NCBI GenBank assembly: GCA_001687465.1
Contig: LVLI01000127.1
Coordinates: forward strand, 1-64,000
Source: Halocafeteria seosinensis
Taxonomy: Eukaryota > Sar > Bigyra > Bicosoecida
Length of the DNA stretch: 64,000 nt
Direction of reading: 5' to 3'
Position 1 is the stretch's first letter, and every line of letters starts with the position of its first letter. Under the pieces are notes generated by a model. It was given only the letters and a program-made list of their open reading frames with translations, searched no databases and had not been told where the DNA came from. Below are positions 33,205 to 46,198 of the stretch, piece after piece. The translations under genes and the position numbers were made by a program.

Positions 33205-35339
33205 ATGGCTGCAGCAGGGTCATCTGGCTCTGCTACGAGCCGTAAAAAGCGCCGGGAGGATGACACGGCGCCTGGTTATGGCGCTATACAGAGCATACAA
33301 CAGCCTCATCCAGGCCCAGGATACTATGAACGGGGCCATCTGGACCCTATGGACCTGACTGGGTCGGTCTCGGATGAGACACACCGTCCGTTGGGCACAT
33401 TACCCTTTTGTGCTTCGGGGCAAGACGCCACTTCCACGGCTGAAAATGCCATTCGGAGGATTCCATCGTCTCTCTCTGTATCAGCCTTTTGCGCCATGGT
33501 GGAATGGTTTCGCGTCAAGGTGGACGCTCTACTGTACGTGTAAACTCGCCGCTCTGAGACCGGTGGGCTGGCTCGTATTTTGTCATTCATGGGGGTTAAA
33601 CTCATTTATTTGAATGCCTTACAGAGACAAGGATGGTCCTTTAGAGGTGCTGAGTGTCGCGAATGATGCGCCAGAGTTTGATGCGATGTTAGTCAGAATT
33701 CTAGCGGCGCGCTTTAAGCGTCTGAGGTGGGTGAACTACGTACGGATATATAGCATGTGTGTGGTGTCTTCAGCTTTGACTTAACTCTGCCTACAGGTAT
33801 ACAATAGTGGGCGTCAATGCAGATTCCTATCAGCCGTTGGTTCACGATAAAGGCCTCGCCCAATACATTCGGCTGGTTGACAAGCCGTACTTTGAATGGA
33901 TCCGGGAGAATGATATTTCCACAGACTCAGCTTCTGCAGCCTCGGCAACAAATTCATCCTCAGCGCTGCAACACAGTTTTGATGTCATACATTGCGCTGT
34001 ATGGAGGAAGCAGTTCAAGATGGATCTTAATGAAGCCTTGAACAGTTTTATGTCACTGATCAAGCCCGGAGGTGCTATCTTAAGCTTTACATTCTCCAAA
34101 GCGGGCATATTCGCCCTGCGCGATAGACTCTGGTGCCAAATTGGGCCTCCACCAGAATCGTCAAAGGGACAGAGTGGATCGGAAGAAAGCGATGCCCCGT
34201 GGATTGGATTAAGACCAGAGATGTATGTTCACAATTGGCTTTCTGAGCAACTCCGCCAAAGTGAACAGGCTGCTGATAGGAACAACAATAAGAACGAGGG
34301 TGGAAGCAGTGCTTCATCCGGCGCTGGTGGTTCGCAGTCTAGTCAGGGGGAATCAACGGCATCTACGGGTGCAAGTGGTGTTCCCAGCGTTCAATCTTTA
34401 TGCGCTGGCCACCGCAGCCAGCTCCTGGCGTGGCGAGAGCGTGTGGATAGCCATATTGACATCACAGACTGTGTGACGGAGAGTTTCGACGCTGCTGCCG
34501 AGGCCAAATTGAATGAAATTATCGCGCACGACGTGAGGGCTATCAAGGCGCGTGACTCTGAAATATTAGAAGACATACTTATTGAATTATGTGACATGAG
34601 TCTGGCTGGAAATGGAATCGATGAGCCTGCCGTAGTGTACGCGCCATTGGATGTGTATCTCATCAGAGCTCCAGATTCCCCCAGTGACAAAAATAGCGTC
34701 AAGTCCGGCATCAGTGACCTCGTCCATGTAAAAGAGTCGGAGGGCTTACCGTTTTTCCCTGTTGATGTTTTCTCGATGGCGGCTGCCTCCGCTCCTTCTC
34801 CCGTTGATAATGTAGTTATGCTGTCCTCTTGGCTAAAGAACCATCCGCAAGTGATGAGATCACCCCATACGAATACCCTTTTGTGCCCGCTTAAGGGTTC
34901 ATGGGGCTCTTTCCGTGAAACCGGCTCGGCACATTCTTCAGCTCTGGGCGTAATGCACTCCGAAATTGGAGCTGAGCTGGATAAACGTAGGAGAGAGAAT
35001 CAAGAAGTTAACAGTAATCAGCCACTCGTTCGAGCAGCGCATGTTGAGTTGGACCCGCCTTCCTCGCGACTAGCGTTATGCAAAGACGCATGGTGGCCTC
35101 ATGGACGTTATGGAGGTTTTTTTAATGTGGGATTACAAAACTGGCTCGATGTCAGATACACGTGGACAGCGAGGACATCTGAAATGGAGCCGGTAGAGCA
35201 GAAACCTGTGCCTGATCTGGATGAGCTAACAACAGAGCTTTCGCAGTTGAGGAAAAGTTATGAATTACCAGTACCCATGCGACTCGATGATTTAGTAGAC
35301 CTATATGTAGATATTTGGGAAGCGCAAGATCAAATATGA
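33205..35339 (+). CDS. Putative SAM-dependent methyltransferase with large inserts
   Basis: Three exons: 33205-33533, 33625-33726 and 33797-35339, giving 657 residues. The middle resembles a class I methyltransferase: a hydrophobic strand with Asp/Asn after it (YTIVGVNADS), SFDVIHCAVWRKQF as motif IV-like, and SLIKPGGAILSFTFSKAG as the motif VI 'KPGG' region. A Ser/Gly/Gln-rich insert (nt 34285-34375) and a long helical section separate this from a conserved-looking C-terminus beginning WWPHGRYGGFF. The glycine-rich SAM loop is weak (EVLSVANDAPEF), so catalytic activity is not certain. I cannot name the substrate or subfamily. The stop lies 29 nt from the end of the convergent DOCK gene. Confidence 0.6.
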
Positions 35340-35368
35340 ATTGAATCAGAGTGGTGCGAGATGGGTGC

Positions 35369-38300
35369 TTACGTGGCTAGTCTTAACCCTGAGCATTGTT
35401 GAGCTACGCGCATGGTGCCAGGTACTTGAAGATGCTGCAAGTTTTGACACATCGAGTCGAGTTTTCCACATAAGTGGTCGTGCAGCGGACGCATGTCTTC
35501 TGAACACTTCTCTTTATGGGTTTCGAGCCCCTGCAGGCATAAGAGCATCTGCTCTTGAAGTATGAGCCGGAGGCACGCTCTCAGTAGGGTATCCGCTCCG
35601 AAATCGTCTTGCGATGTCGCATTGCTGCGGTCCAAGCTTTGGCTTCTGTTTGCCATTTTCAAATACGTCGTTGATGCCCGAGGAGCACGACTGGTGAAGC
35701 GATTATTCTTCCGCTTAATATCTTCGAGTATTTCAGGATGGGTCGTGACGTAGTTTCCTGAGAGGATTGGTTCAAAATTTGATAGTCCACCTGCTACAGC
35801 GGCATCTAGTACTCCTCGTAGCTGCCCCGTGAGGAAGTGCACTTTAGAGTTGGTCGTGTTTTTGGCCCGTTGAATGGCACTGTGGAGATCTTCATTCTTG
35901 TCCACGAGCATTTCTATAGCATTTTCAAATGGATTCAGTATAACCTCGGAGACAGCATAGACAGCTGACCTCCGTGATATCGACGGGAACGCACTTTCGG
36001 TCGCTAAAATATACCTTTTGATCCACACGTCTAAACTGTCATTTCCTGTATTGTGCCTTTTCCATGGTTGATCGCATGTAAAGACTCGAACGCGGGAGCA
36101 GTCTCTCGCTCTGCGTATACGTTTCGGGACACGAGCATACTTTCCATATCTAAGATTCTTCGACAGTGAACACTCAAGAGCCATCGATTCAAATGCATCT
36201 AGTTGGTCATCTCCTCTCTGTGCAATGTCATCAATGAATTGGTACGCCAAAGGAAGAGAATCCTTGAGTAATTGTGTAGGAATGGGGCTTATCCCTCTCG
36301 GTATTTGATCCTCGGGAAGAAGCTCACTAACGTTGGCGAAGATTCGTTCATTAATAATATCGTCATTCCCATCGTCTCCTGTCACCAACTGGGCAATCGG
36401 TCTGTCTACGGCAACGTTTGCTGCTAGTCTCATAGCATCCAATTCTTGCAAAGAAAAAGCTCCGGTCTTGTACTCAAGTTTGTCATGCGAACAATATTCA
36501 CTAGCAAGGAGTAAATTCTCGACTTCATCCTGTACCTTCTGCGTCGCTGGGGCAACCGATATCACACTCAATGCGAGCGATTGTGGGTCTTCATCGGCAC
36601 CCAGTTCTTGGAACGGCTGAAATGAAACCTTATTCACTGAGCGGACAAGAGACTCTGCCTGCCCACTAAATGCTTGGCTCTGTTGCCATTTCTTCTTAAT
36701 CGATTCAGAAAACTCTGCAACGGAGGTGCCACTGTCTGCCCGATAAACAAACATCCTGCAGCGCCGATCGGCTGGAAAGTGTTTGCTTCTGAAATGCACC
36801 AAGTAGTACGGACAATGTGCTCTTGTGTTCCGACTGGAATTAATCTCCCGCATCAAATCTGCGATAATACCCTGTTGTGTCGACAAGGTATCGTGGAGCC
36901 TCTGCAAGGAACTCTCAGAAGGCAGAGAATAACAAATAGCATTGTAGATTCTGGTGAGGCATAAAGACTCCTCGAGACAATTAGCTTCATACAATTCGCT
37001 AATTGCCTTATCAAAAATATCAAGAAATTTGTCTCGATTTATCTCATCATCTAGACGTCCGAGCATGTTGACATATAACGACTGGCACATCGCAGCCTCA
37101 GCTTGGTTGCTCAGTCTTCTGTGCATTTCGACCATGTACGTCACGTATCTTTCAAAAAGATCATGCCGGTGAGTACTTCTTAGATATGAAATCAACGTAA
37201 GTGCCGCCATCGTACGTTCTTCTTCGAAAACCTTGCCGAGGGGAAGTTCCGTTGGGTACCGTCTCAACGCCACAAGCATATTGAATAGTTTCTTGATATC
37301 ATTCAAAAGCTGTGAGATAACCCCAAAGCTGGTCGCCAATTTCCGCTGACTGTCTGTCACGGGAGTTATCACTACCTCGAGGGCTCTCGAACCCTTTTGT
37401 CCTGCGTCTTGGGTAGTGTGAAGATTTTGGTTACTAGAATCACTCGACGGATTCTGTCTACGGAACCGCCCTTCGCTTCCTTCTGAAACCATAGCATCGA
37501 TTGCATCAATCGTACATCGTTCGAGAAGCCATAGATTTTCAGAACCCCGTGAACAATGATGCTGCAAAATAGAGTTAACAGAGATATCCGCGAACATAAG
37601 GTCAAAGAATATATTGCGAGCCAAATCACCAAGGGAGAGACGGTGATCCTCTGTCCGAGCGAGATACATTAGCATCGGTATAAGGTACGGAGCTAAGGCC
37701 AGTTTTAACCAGTCACAAACCTGATAGGATGCACCGTCACCCGTATTTTCGAAACTAAGCGAACCCCAGAGATCGAGTAGTTGCTGCTTGATCGTCTTCC
37801 TAACCGAGTGATGGGTGAAGAAGTACGTATGGGAATTACACGTGGAGTCCATGCACAGATGCCCCATAGCTAGCTCTAACCAGCCACACAGAACCGGCAT
37901 CGACACCAGCCGGTCACCAAGAGTTGTTGGAGCGACCTGCAGGTTGGCTCCGCTGTTGTCGTGGTTCTGCGAAAACCATCCACAAATCGATTCCACCGGG
38001 TAAACCCGACGCATGGACAGCCAGATCGAAACTGTTCCAAGGATATGTGCAATAGACGTTACGTACTGCGGGGCAGATATACTGTCACTGTACCTTACTT
38101 GCGTGCGAAGAATCTCCGCAAGCTTGAGCAAACGCATCATAACTTCTCCTTGACGAACTTGATCATTGTATGCCTCCTGAGCATAGTAAACGAGGTAAGA
38201 AGGCTCTATGAGCTTTAGTAAATCGACCAGCATGTTCAAACTATTCACACTGACACCGTAAGTAGCCTGAAAATTCCGTTGCTGAGAGCTCGTAATGAAC

Positions 38301-41300
38301 AAGCTGGAACCAATAGCACGCTGGGTGCGTGTAAGGACCCTCGGCACCCTTACTACACATCCATAACAAGGTGGTGGTCTCCAAAAGTCTGGCCACAGAA
38401 CCCCGTCGAGTTTTACCATCTCAGGATCGTCTTGACCCACGTGAATGGTTTGGAACGGCTCAGTTGTATCCTCACCAGCATCTAGATGTGGACAATTCTC
38501 AACCTTATCTACCGAGAATAATAGGCTTGGGAGCCATGAGAGCATCCCGCGCAGCAACTGACTTCGATTGTCAGAGTTAGCTTGGCATATGTGCTTGAAA
38601 AATTTCAGTGCCACGCATTCTGCGGTGTTACTGACTGGAGTGGAGGAATTCAGTGCGCAGACTACAACCTCACAGCACGCCTCCCAAAGCGCCAGGGCTG
38701 AAGTAGAGTTAGAACGCTGGAACGGAGTGAGGGAAGGATCCCTCAAGAGCTCCTGGATGCAGTGCAATTGAGCTTCAGCGACCCGGGTCGTGGAGAACTT
38801 GGGAGACGAGAGGGCCATGTGTGATGGTTTCCAATTCTTACATCCACTGTGAAGAGTAAATCTTGGGTAATTGCTTCGAAGGACTTCAACACATAAGTTG
38901 CGCAGCTCCTCAATTGACATGTAGGGCTGAATTTGTAAAGTATACTCGGCAAATTGTTTCCACAGACTCTGTTGACATTGTCGCAACACACAGACGTTCC
39001 TTTCAAAGTCAAAGTGCTTATCTGAAGGAAGGACTGATCTTCTCAGTAGGGATGACAAGTTGGAATTCAGATCGAAAAACGCAGTTTCGATATCACCAAA
39101 AATTTGACAGAATTGTTGAAATTCTAATGCTTTGTCTAGCGCTCTTTGCTTGCTTCTTGAGGCCGGCATGCCGCCTGAGATGCGATCTGTCAGTCCCACT
39201 ACCTTCGACGCGATCCCTTGGGAGAACGATGTAAGTATTAACGTAACGAGATCACAAAAGTGTTTGCAGCTTAAAACCAATAGATGCTCTGTAGCTGTAC
39301 TTAGGTACTGATTCGTCCAACTGGCAATGAGACAGCCTAATAAAGCCTCCAAGGCGTATGGCGATATCTCATAATTACTTGTGTACCAGGTTACAAGCTT
39401 ACTGGTATACGATCTGCAAGTTGCTCCACCGTCGCCGTTCCTGGTTATCGGTACACTTGGTGAGAGTTCGGAGGTCTCATTCTGAAAGGTAGCCTCAAGG
39501 GTCCATAGTAACGTGTAATACGCTTGTAGTAATACCGTCGTCTTTTCCCAGTCTTCATGGCACTCAAAAATATTCCGCCCAATGAAAGCAGAGGTCTTCG
39601 ATACTTTAGTATAGCAAGAGTCACGGTTAGAAAACGCCCACGCGCTCTTCGAAAAAATACTAAGGATCGCCTCCATTAGCGCAGGAAAATGCCAGAGTGC
39701 TAGTATGCTAGGTGCACGCCGAAGTTTGCACAATGCCGCAGCTAACTCTTTCCCCGTCTTACTGCATTTGTGATACGGAAGAATATAAGCATCTTTTGAT
39801 TCGAGTTTCATCATCGGCGCATTTGTGATCGTGGCATCAAATATTGTTTGCAGGATCGAAACATCGCTACGATGATTGCCTAAACACGCGATCGAACAGG
39901 TGATGTGGTTATCGTCCTGCACCGACAGTAGTGAGCTAAGTCTTCCCGTTGAGGGTTTCGCGCTTTCACCGCTCTTTGCTTTCCTTCGTTTCTTTGCGTC
40001 CGAAGGCGACCACTCTTGAGATTGCGTGTCGGGAACGGCATGCAGCGACCAGAGATAAGAGGCTGGTGCAATGTCGCGTTCGTATGACGCGAGCAAGTAC
40101 CTCGGAATAACATTTGTTGGGGCTCCTTCATCACCGTAATCTTTCTCTTCTGGAAGATCATTCAGGGTACTGGACACTGCCTCGGCCATTGGACTATTAG
40201 TTGGCCTCGGTACACCCGTGCGTTCAACTTCAGCAATGGGTTCGAAGCACGTCAAATCGTAGGTGCCTGGAGGGATCATCGCTGAATCCTTCAAGTTTGA
40301 ATGAGGCGAGATCTTGGTCGTCGTCAGCGGTAGGAAGCAGAAACAGAGGGGGAATGAATTCCCTTTTGTCGATGACACGTGTTGAACCTGAAGCAGAATA
40401 TGTACTTCCGTTGCCGCAATATGATCCGGGAGAAGGATAGTCACTGTCTCATCGAAGTAGGGAACGTTAGAATGATAGAACACCGTAGAAAAATACTCAT
40501 ATTTCGACGGGGAAGCGCTAAACGTGCCATCAATAGCCAAACTAAGATGGGGATAAAATATACAGGGAAGCACCTCACCACCCTGATGTACCACTCGTAT
40601 TCGTGCCTGAAGATTCAGCTTTGCGCGTTTACTGCCTTGAGAAATCTGGCACTTGCCAAGTTTAAAATAAAACTCATTCGCATTCACATCGCTGCCTACG
40701 CAATACGGTGGAAACTCCGGGACCGATCCCTGTTGCAAAAACCCTGTCGAATTTGCCTCCTTCAGTACCTGCTGCCACCAATACGTAAACCCGACACCTG
40801 GCCACGACTGTTCGCCTTTAACTACCATACTGTCGTTTGCTGTAGATGTCAAATCTCTGTTGGCCATTACAGAGATATCATCCAGATCGCTCTTTCGCAA
40901 ACATTCACTAACGAAGCTAGCGGCACAAGCCTTTATAGTACGGTTGTTCACAGACATGTGAGCCTCCGGCATGTGCTTTCTCGTAGTCGAATTGCCTTGA
41001 TACGCGCGAGCGATGAGGCTGAGCTGCGAGCCTGACGGCCATACAGTCAGAGGCAACGTACTCTCGCTAGAAAGCAAGTCTGTCACGAGTGTAGGCACAC
41101 TCTTTCGGAAAGAATCTGATGAAGCCCACAAGCACTCTATGCGCTCGTGCACAGCAGACTCTAACGATGTGGTATAGTTGTGACATGGATTTCCTTCACT
41201 ATTGTCAGTGTCGGTTCTCACGATTGTATCACGATAAGAGTCCCAGAAGTAAGAAAGCGACACTGTTCTTAGCAGCTCTTGCGAGGCATTGGCCTTCGAG

Positions 41301-44300
41301 ACCAACAAACTTTCTGACACATTGTCTTCGGATTCGTATTCCTTCTTCGCACTCTCTTGATGTTTCCGAGCCAGGAAGCTACCGATATCAAAAAAGAACG
41401 ACTCTTTGCTCTTCGTCGAGCAAACAGGAAGAATAGGATCTGCATGTAGTCTCACCATACTGAGCGGTTCTTCAGGTGTGTCTCCGTTGACAGACAACAA
41501 TGTCTCAGTATCAGTCATGTCAAGCCAAATATGGCTCAATCCCGTGAAGGCAGGCCGTCGGAACCGGGCATTTTTGATCTGTTGACCTAGCCATCCGGGA
41601 AGATACTTGTCGTCGTCATCCTTTATATCCTTGGGAGAGCGACTGACCGACGCTTGGGGAGTAACAGCTTCGTCCTCACTACCAGTTTCCGAACCTTCAG
41701 CCCCGGAAACATCGGAGAAAGTGCGGGCCCCGTCAGATGAACGAGAGAACGATCCTTGCTTTGCCGGAGATTGAATTCCTGTGAGCGTCTTCTGTCGTTC
41801 TTTGACTCGCTGAACTGCTCGGTTCCTTGCGGTGCGAGATGACAAAAATTGCCTTATTCCTCCAGAGCTGATACGTAAGGTACCGATGCGAAATATCTCG
41901 CAGCACAGGTATGTCTTTCCTTCCATTAGGGGTTGGGCTGGAATTTGGTTGAACACTATTTCGATTCGATGACTGTTGCACCGCAACGATCCTTTCGAAT
42001 TATTGTCTCGAGGAGTTACAAGTTGCGAAAGGCTCTGGATGAACTTCTTCCCTTGCTGGGTCGCATCTTCTGCACGTTCTACTAAAATATTGACGTCTGC
42101 AGAGTCGCTCAGGTGTTGAAGCGCATTTACTTGGGGATCCCATACATACAGACAAAATCTCAGCTCGTATTCATCCGAGACTGCCGGCCATTCTCTTCCA
42201 AGATCTACTTCAACCCTTGCATTTAATACTTGGAGACTGTTCAAGCGGTTCTTTATGCCAACGCTCTCTGAGCTTAAGTTTTCACTTTTACGATTCTTGT
42301 CCAGTAGCATTTCGTTGGCTAATTTGTTGCGTTTGAATAATATATCAAGAAGTAGAACGGTCAAGGCATTGTCAGAAACAGTATCTATAGGAACAAAAAA
42401 AGATCTTTGCAATGCTTGGAGAACTTCACTCTCTACTTGCTCCCGTTGGCATAGTCCTGACATGGACCCCAGCCAGCCGACAACCTCTTTGATGGTGCCC
42501 CCAATTGAAGTTAGCCGGGCGCTGTGACAGATAGTGGACATCAAAAAGGAATGCGCCAAAGGTCTTTCAACTAAAGCAATTTTTTGCCACGTGTTTTGCG
42601 CCAGCCTCCTGTGCAAATCTGCTCTCGCAGCTGCTTCTTTGGCTAACTCTGCGGATGTATCCTGCCGCTTCAATTCCGTTTCTCCCTCAACACGGTCAGA
42701 AGTATCTTCGTTTCTTCCTGGTCTCAAGGTGTTGCCACCATTGGCATCTCTACCGAGTCCTGCTGATCGATCCAGAGACAGAGCATTCTTGGAATACGTT
42801 CTAGCCGAAACCAAGGCAGAGTAGCATTGTAATATCAGTTCTCGAAACGAAAGTAGAGCTCGATAGCATTTCATGTCACAGTGAAAGAGACGAACTGAGT
42901 CCAAGAGTCTGCAGAGCGACATTATTGATCCTTGACAAACTGAAGAGTTCTTCGGTCCGCTTGATCTCCCTTCGGAGTCGGTGGTTTCCGCAGCGTGAGC
43001 GATCCATTCATACGTGGAGTGTAGTTGAGAAGCTTTTTGGGTAATAGCGGGTGATAAGGTGCGGAGTGAGTTCTTTTCCCGGGCGAGTATAGTAACAAAA
43101 GACGACGATACAAGACCTTTCTCGCGCCAGCAGTTACACGAGGCAGTGGTCGATAAATTTGGTTCCGCATGGTTTCCGAAACTCTGTCGATCGGACTCAC
43201 GTATCGCTCCCGAGATACGTTTCTCCACATTTGGTAGGCAATCAGGGCATTCGGAAATAGAAGAGGAATCAGTGCTATGATAAACGGTGCCGTAGTACCA
43301 CGTTACGCCCTTAAATGCATCAGCGCTCTCTGTGTACTTTGCATGAAGGAAGACTATTTCGCCAACCCGTAAGGAGGGGACATGATGCTTTGGCTTCCTC
43401 CAGCTTGTCTCTTTTACTGATCCTTCGTGCGGGCGTGTGACTGTAGAGACAATTTATGATCGAAGAATAAAAACACCCTTCTGAACGACGCAGCATGTTC
43501 TCCGCTTACCTAAGCCTATGCTATTTAGTCTATGCCATCGCTTTCGTGACTTCTTAAACGTAGGCTTCCCGTTAGGATGCTGCCTGCTTTTATTCGGTGA
43601 GTTTTTCCTGTTCCTATCTGTTGGCATTACAACTGAGGCCGATCTTTGAACATTTTGAAGGAGGTTTTGGCCAGAACGTGACCTGCGAGTAGAGAGCAAA
43701 GATGTTCGAGATCTTTGTGGAACTTGCGGTGAAAATAGGCTCTGCCGGCGTCTGTCTATGTCTTCCATAGTAGCGCTATCGAGCATTTCGACCCGTGGGT
43801 GACTTTTATCAATGTTTTCTTCCGTTGACAAAGCCATAGACCAGGTAGTAGCTCGTCGATGAAAAAACCCCTCACTTGAGTCCTCTTCGCGCGTACCATT
43901 TGAAATGTATGATGAAGATGATGGAGAGGGTCCTTGCTCGCTGTATTGAAGAGGGCGTCCATCAGTATCATAGCCTACTACTACTTTTTGCAAAGGCGAA
44001 GAGTCGGTGATGATTGAGGAGGAAGAATCTCCTCCTGTGCCTTCTGCGTACGCACTGCTCCCTGCAGCTGCATTGTTGAAGCCATTCGCGTTCCAATTCC
44101 CAGTCTCTGAATGAGGCGGCGGCGGCGGAGGTTCCAGAGGGGGTGGTGGCGGTGGTGCTTTCTTTTGATTAACTGACTCTGACGTTCGCGAGGCACCACC
44201 GTACTCTATATGGTGTGTATGCGGTGAAAAATCCCAGTCTGCGCTACTGATGGTTGTGGTTGCCGTCATGGTGGAACTCGTGCTGCTTCTACTCGTAGAT

Positions 44301-44422
44301 TCCTCGTAGCCTTGGGGTGATTCCCGTCGTCTGAAGTACCAATCGCGTTCATCTTCTTCCATGTCATAATACCGAGTTGCCCGCCGACCGGCTGTATCGC
44401 TACGGGGTCTCGTATCAGCCAT
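35369..44422 (-). CDS. DOCK-family guanine nucleotide exchange factor (about 2994 residues)
   Basis: Two exons: 44422-43510 and 43440-35369, joined in phase 1 over a 69-nt intron (GTAAGC..CTACAG). Residues 1-300 are disordered, with proline runs of six (PPPPPP) and many Ser. Then comes an SH3-like module (LRVGEIVFLHAKY.. TWYYGTVYH, about 327-360) as in DOCK A/B proteins. A C2-type DHR-1 domain that would bind phosphoinositides lies at about 1240-1375 (AKLNLQARIRVV.. PPGTYDLTCFEPI). The exchange domain DHR-2 is at about 2385-2985 (LYVNMLGRLDDEI, YNAICYSLPSESS, SEVILNPFENAIEML, and a GVLDAAVAGGLSNF loop where the nucleotide-sensing Val normally sits). DOCK proteins load Rac/Cdc42 GTPases with GTP and shape the actin cytoskeleton. 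At nearly 3000 residues it is about 1000 longer than animal DOCKs. The extra length is in the N-terminus, the central armadillo-like region and an insert of about 150 residues inside DHR-2. Confidence 0.9.
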
Positions 44423-44446
44423 ATCTCTCCGATAAGGGAACGATAC

Positions 44447-45145
44447 TCAGTCCTCTATTGCTCCCAGGACCTCCAGCATCGCTGCCTGCACTTACTTAAA
44501 GAACAAGCAAATGAAGATGCATGCGTTATCAATTCTTGTACATTATATACTACATGCTTGCAAATATAAACAATCAGAAAAAGTCTCTCACCCTCCAAGT
44601 TGAAGTAGGGGTGCGGCTCAGGACTTACATTCCCACCTCTGCTGAAGAATGCTGTTGCGATGGCGACGGACCGATCGACTAACGACAACTCCAAGCATTC
44701 AAAGAAGAGAATGCCACACAAACGACTCAGACTTGACAAGTAGTAGAATGGAGAACGACATACGCATGGCATGGGTCAAATCAAATGCCCAGACGGAGTG
44801 TGAGATGCATGATGGTGATGCGTGCTTGGAGACCCGCGAAGCGGCCAGTTGTATGCACTTGATAGCAAAAGGAACATTGAGCACACTGTTTCAACGCGTT
44901 AGTGTCAAACCTCTCATAGGAGACAGATTAGCCAGGACAACAGAAAATTCCTCACCATCGGAGAAGACGAAATAGCCGAAATAAGATCCAATCTGCACAA
45001 CAATTAGTCCGTTCCGTTCGAGGCGACGAGAGGCTTCAGCGAAGACGCGATCAAGTTTCTGGAGAGGATACCGAGGAAAGCACCGGGGTCTCTGTGGGTG
45101 ACTAGGATCATAGGGAACTTTCGGAAGCTGGATCTGCCAAGACAT
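44447..45145 (-). CDS. Tentative small multi-exon gene, possible membrane protein
   Basis: Exon 45145-44956 begins at an ATG (MSWQIQLPKV) and is coding-like for 63 codons (DRVFAEASRRLERNG, GSYFGYFVFSD). It ends at GTGAGG, with a CACTAAC branch site and ACAG acceptor leading to a second exon at 44885 in matching phase. Further down, a hydrophobic segment (GILFFECLELSLVDRSVAIA) ends at GTAAGT near 44626, and a final piece after TGCAG could close the frame at 44447. The link between the second and third pieces is not resolved. The end would lie 24 nt before the DOCK ATG on the same strand, which is suspiciously close. Family unknown. Confidence 0.3.
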
Positions 45146-46198
45146 TGATGCGAGGATGCTGGAGCGATTCCGAGTAGGGTTCACGCTTCACGGCTTAGCG
45201 TACCCGTGGGTACCCGTAGACTAAATTTCTTCCGGTATGTAGGAGCCAGACACCAAAGAGTGCAAGAATACTGAAAATTTCCTGTAACTCTAATAATTAT
45301 AAGAAATATGTGAACTTTTAATACACGTGTTGGCTGGTGTAAATCTTCTCTTTAGTGTTCCGTATTTCGGCGCCCTTCGTATATCGTAGTTGTTCACGTT
45401 TGTCCGAAACTTTATCCTCGCGGCTCGGCGTAGGGCGACACATGTGACAAGCCCTGACACAGGACATTTCAAAAAGTTTCAAAAGTAGAGTTGCCGTCAG
45501 ACCAAGCATTCGAAATGCCTCTCCTTGAGTTCTTACTTAATTTGTTCGGAACCCTCGGGCCGGCTGCCCACTGAGAGTTGTTGTGGAACACGGGCTACCA
45601 GTCCTCGTGCTGTATTTACAGTAGTGAATCTACTCGTTCATGGGCAACCCGAAGTGGTTATTCGATTATTCGGGAATTTTCATTATTCTCGTCTCTTTGG
45701 TGTCTGGCTAAGTGGTCTCGATTATTTCAGCTCATTGGTCGAGTGCCGAAGTTCCATCGATGTCCGACTGTCGAATTAAGACCTTCGGATGGAGCAAATT
45801 ATGCTTGTAGGCAAATACTGTTCTACCTTTTGTATCCCAAAAGCTGGAGCATACAAATGAATAAACAAAACCTATTCCAACGTTTGTTGGCTTGGGCCAC
45901 AGAGCTCCGGTCACTCACCTCTGCGGGCTCTGTAAACGTATTGCTGTAGTTGATTACTAAACACAACAGAAAAATGGGCTCAACTCATCACACATGCTAT
46001 TGATGGTCTACGGACCCATGTGCACCATGAAAACTCCTGCAGTACTGTACTTCTCTGTCGCACATTTGTTAGGCACCCTAAGTGTAGCTCTACACCAACA
46101 TTAGTCTATTAGGATATGGCTACATGACAAAACTTGCATCAAGCAATACTTTTGAAACATATGTACCCCTTAAATTCGGAAGTCCTTCAGGACGTCGG
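45146..46198. other. Intergenic region containing a duplicated gene fragment
   Basis: Only the truncated glycosyltransferase copy at 45752-45930 is recognised. The rest shows no gene. Confidence 0.5.
45752..45930 (-). pseudogene. Truncated duplicate of the glycosyltransferase gene (exon 2 end, intron, exon 3 start)
   Basis: About 180 nt match 49551-49730 of the intact glycosyltransferase gene in the same orientation with 12 substitutions and one missing base (about 93% identity). The fragment holds the last few bases of exon 2, the whole intron with its GT donor and CCAG acceptor, and the first 30 or so codons of exon 3. The missing base, in the CTTCG-GATGG stretch near 45787, shifts the reading frame. 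Neither flank extends the match, so this is a genomic (not retro-) copy and non-functional. Confidence 0.85.

Noticed and set aside
42922-43230. Minus-strand frame starting at an ATG inside the DOCK gene
   Set aside because: It overlaps the DOCK frame completely and lacks motifs. DOCK's own frame continues upstream into the SH3-like region.
43454-44422. A stand-alone 322-residue proline-rich protein
   Set aside because: A GTAAGC donor at 43509 joins it in phase to the SH3-like start of DOCK. Read-through gives only a short unconvincing tail.
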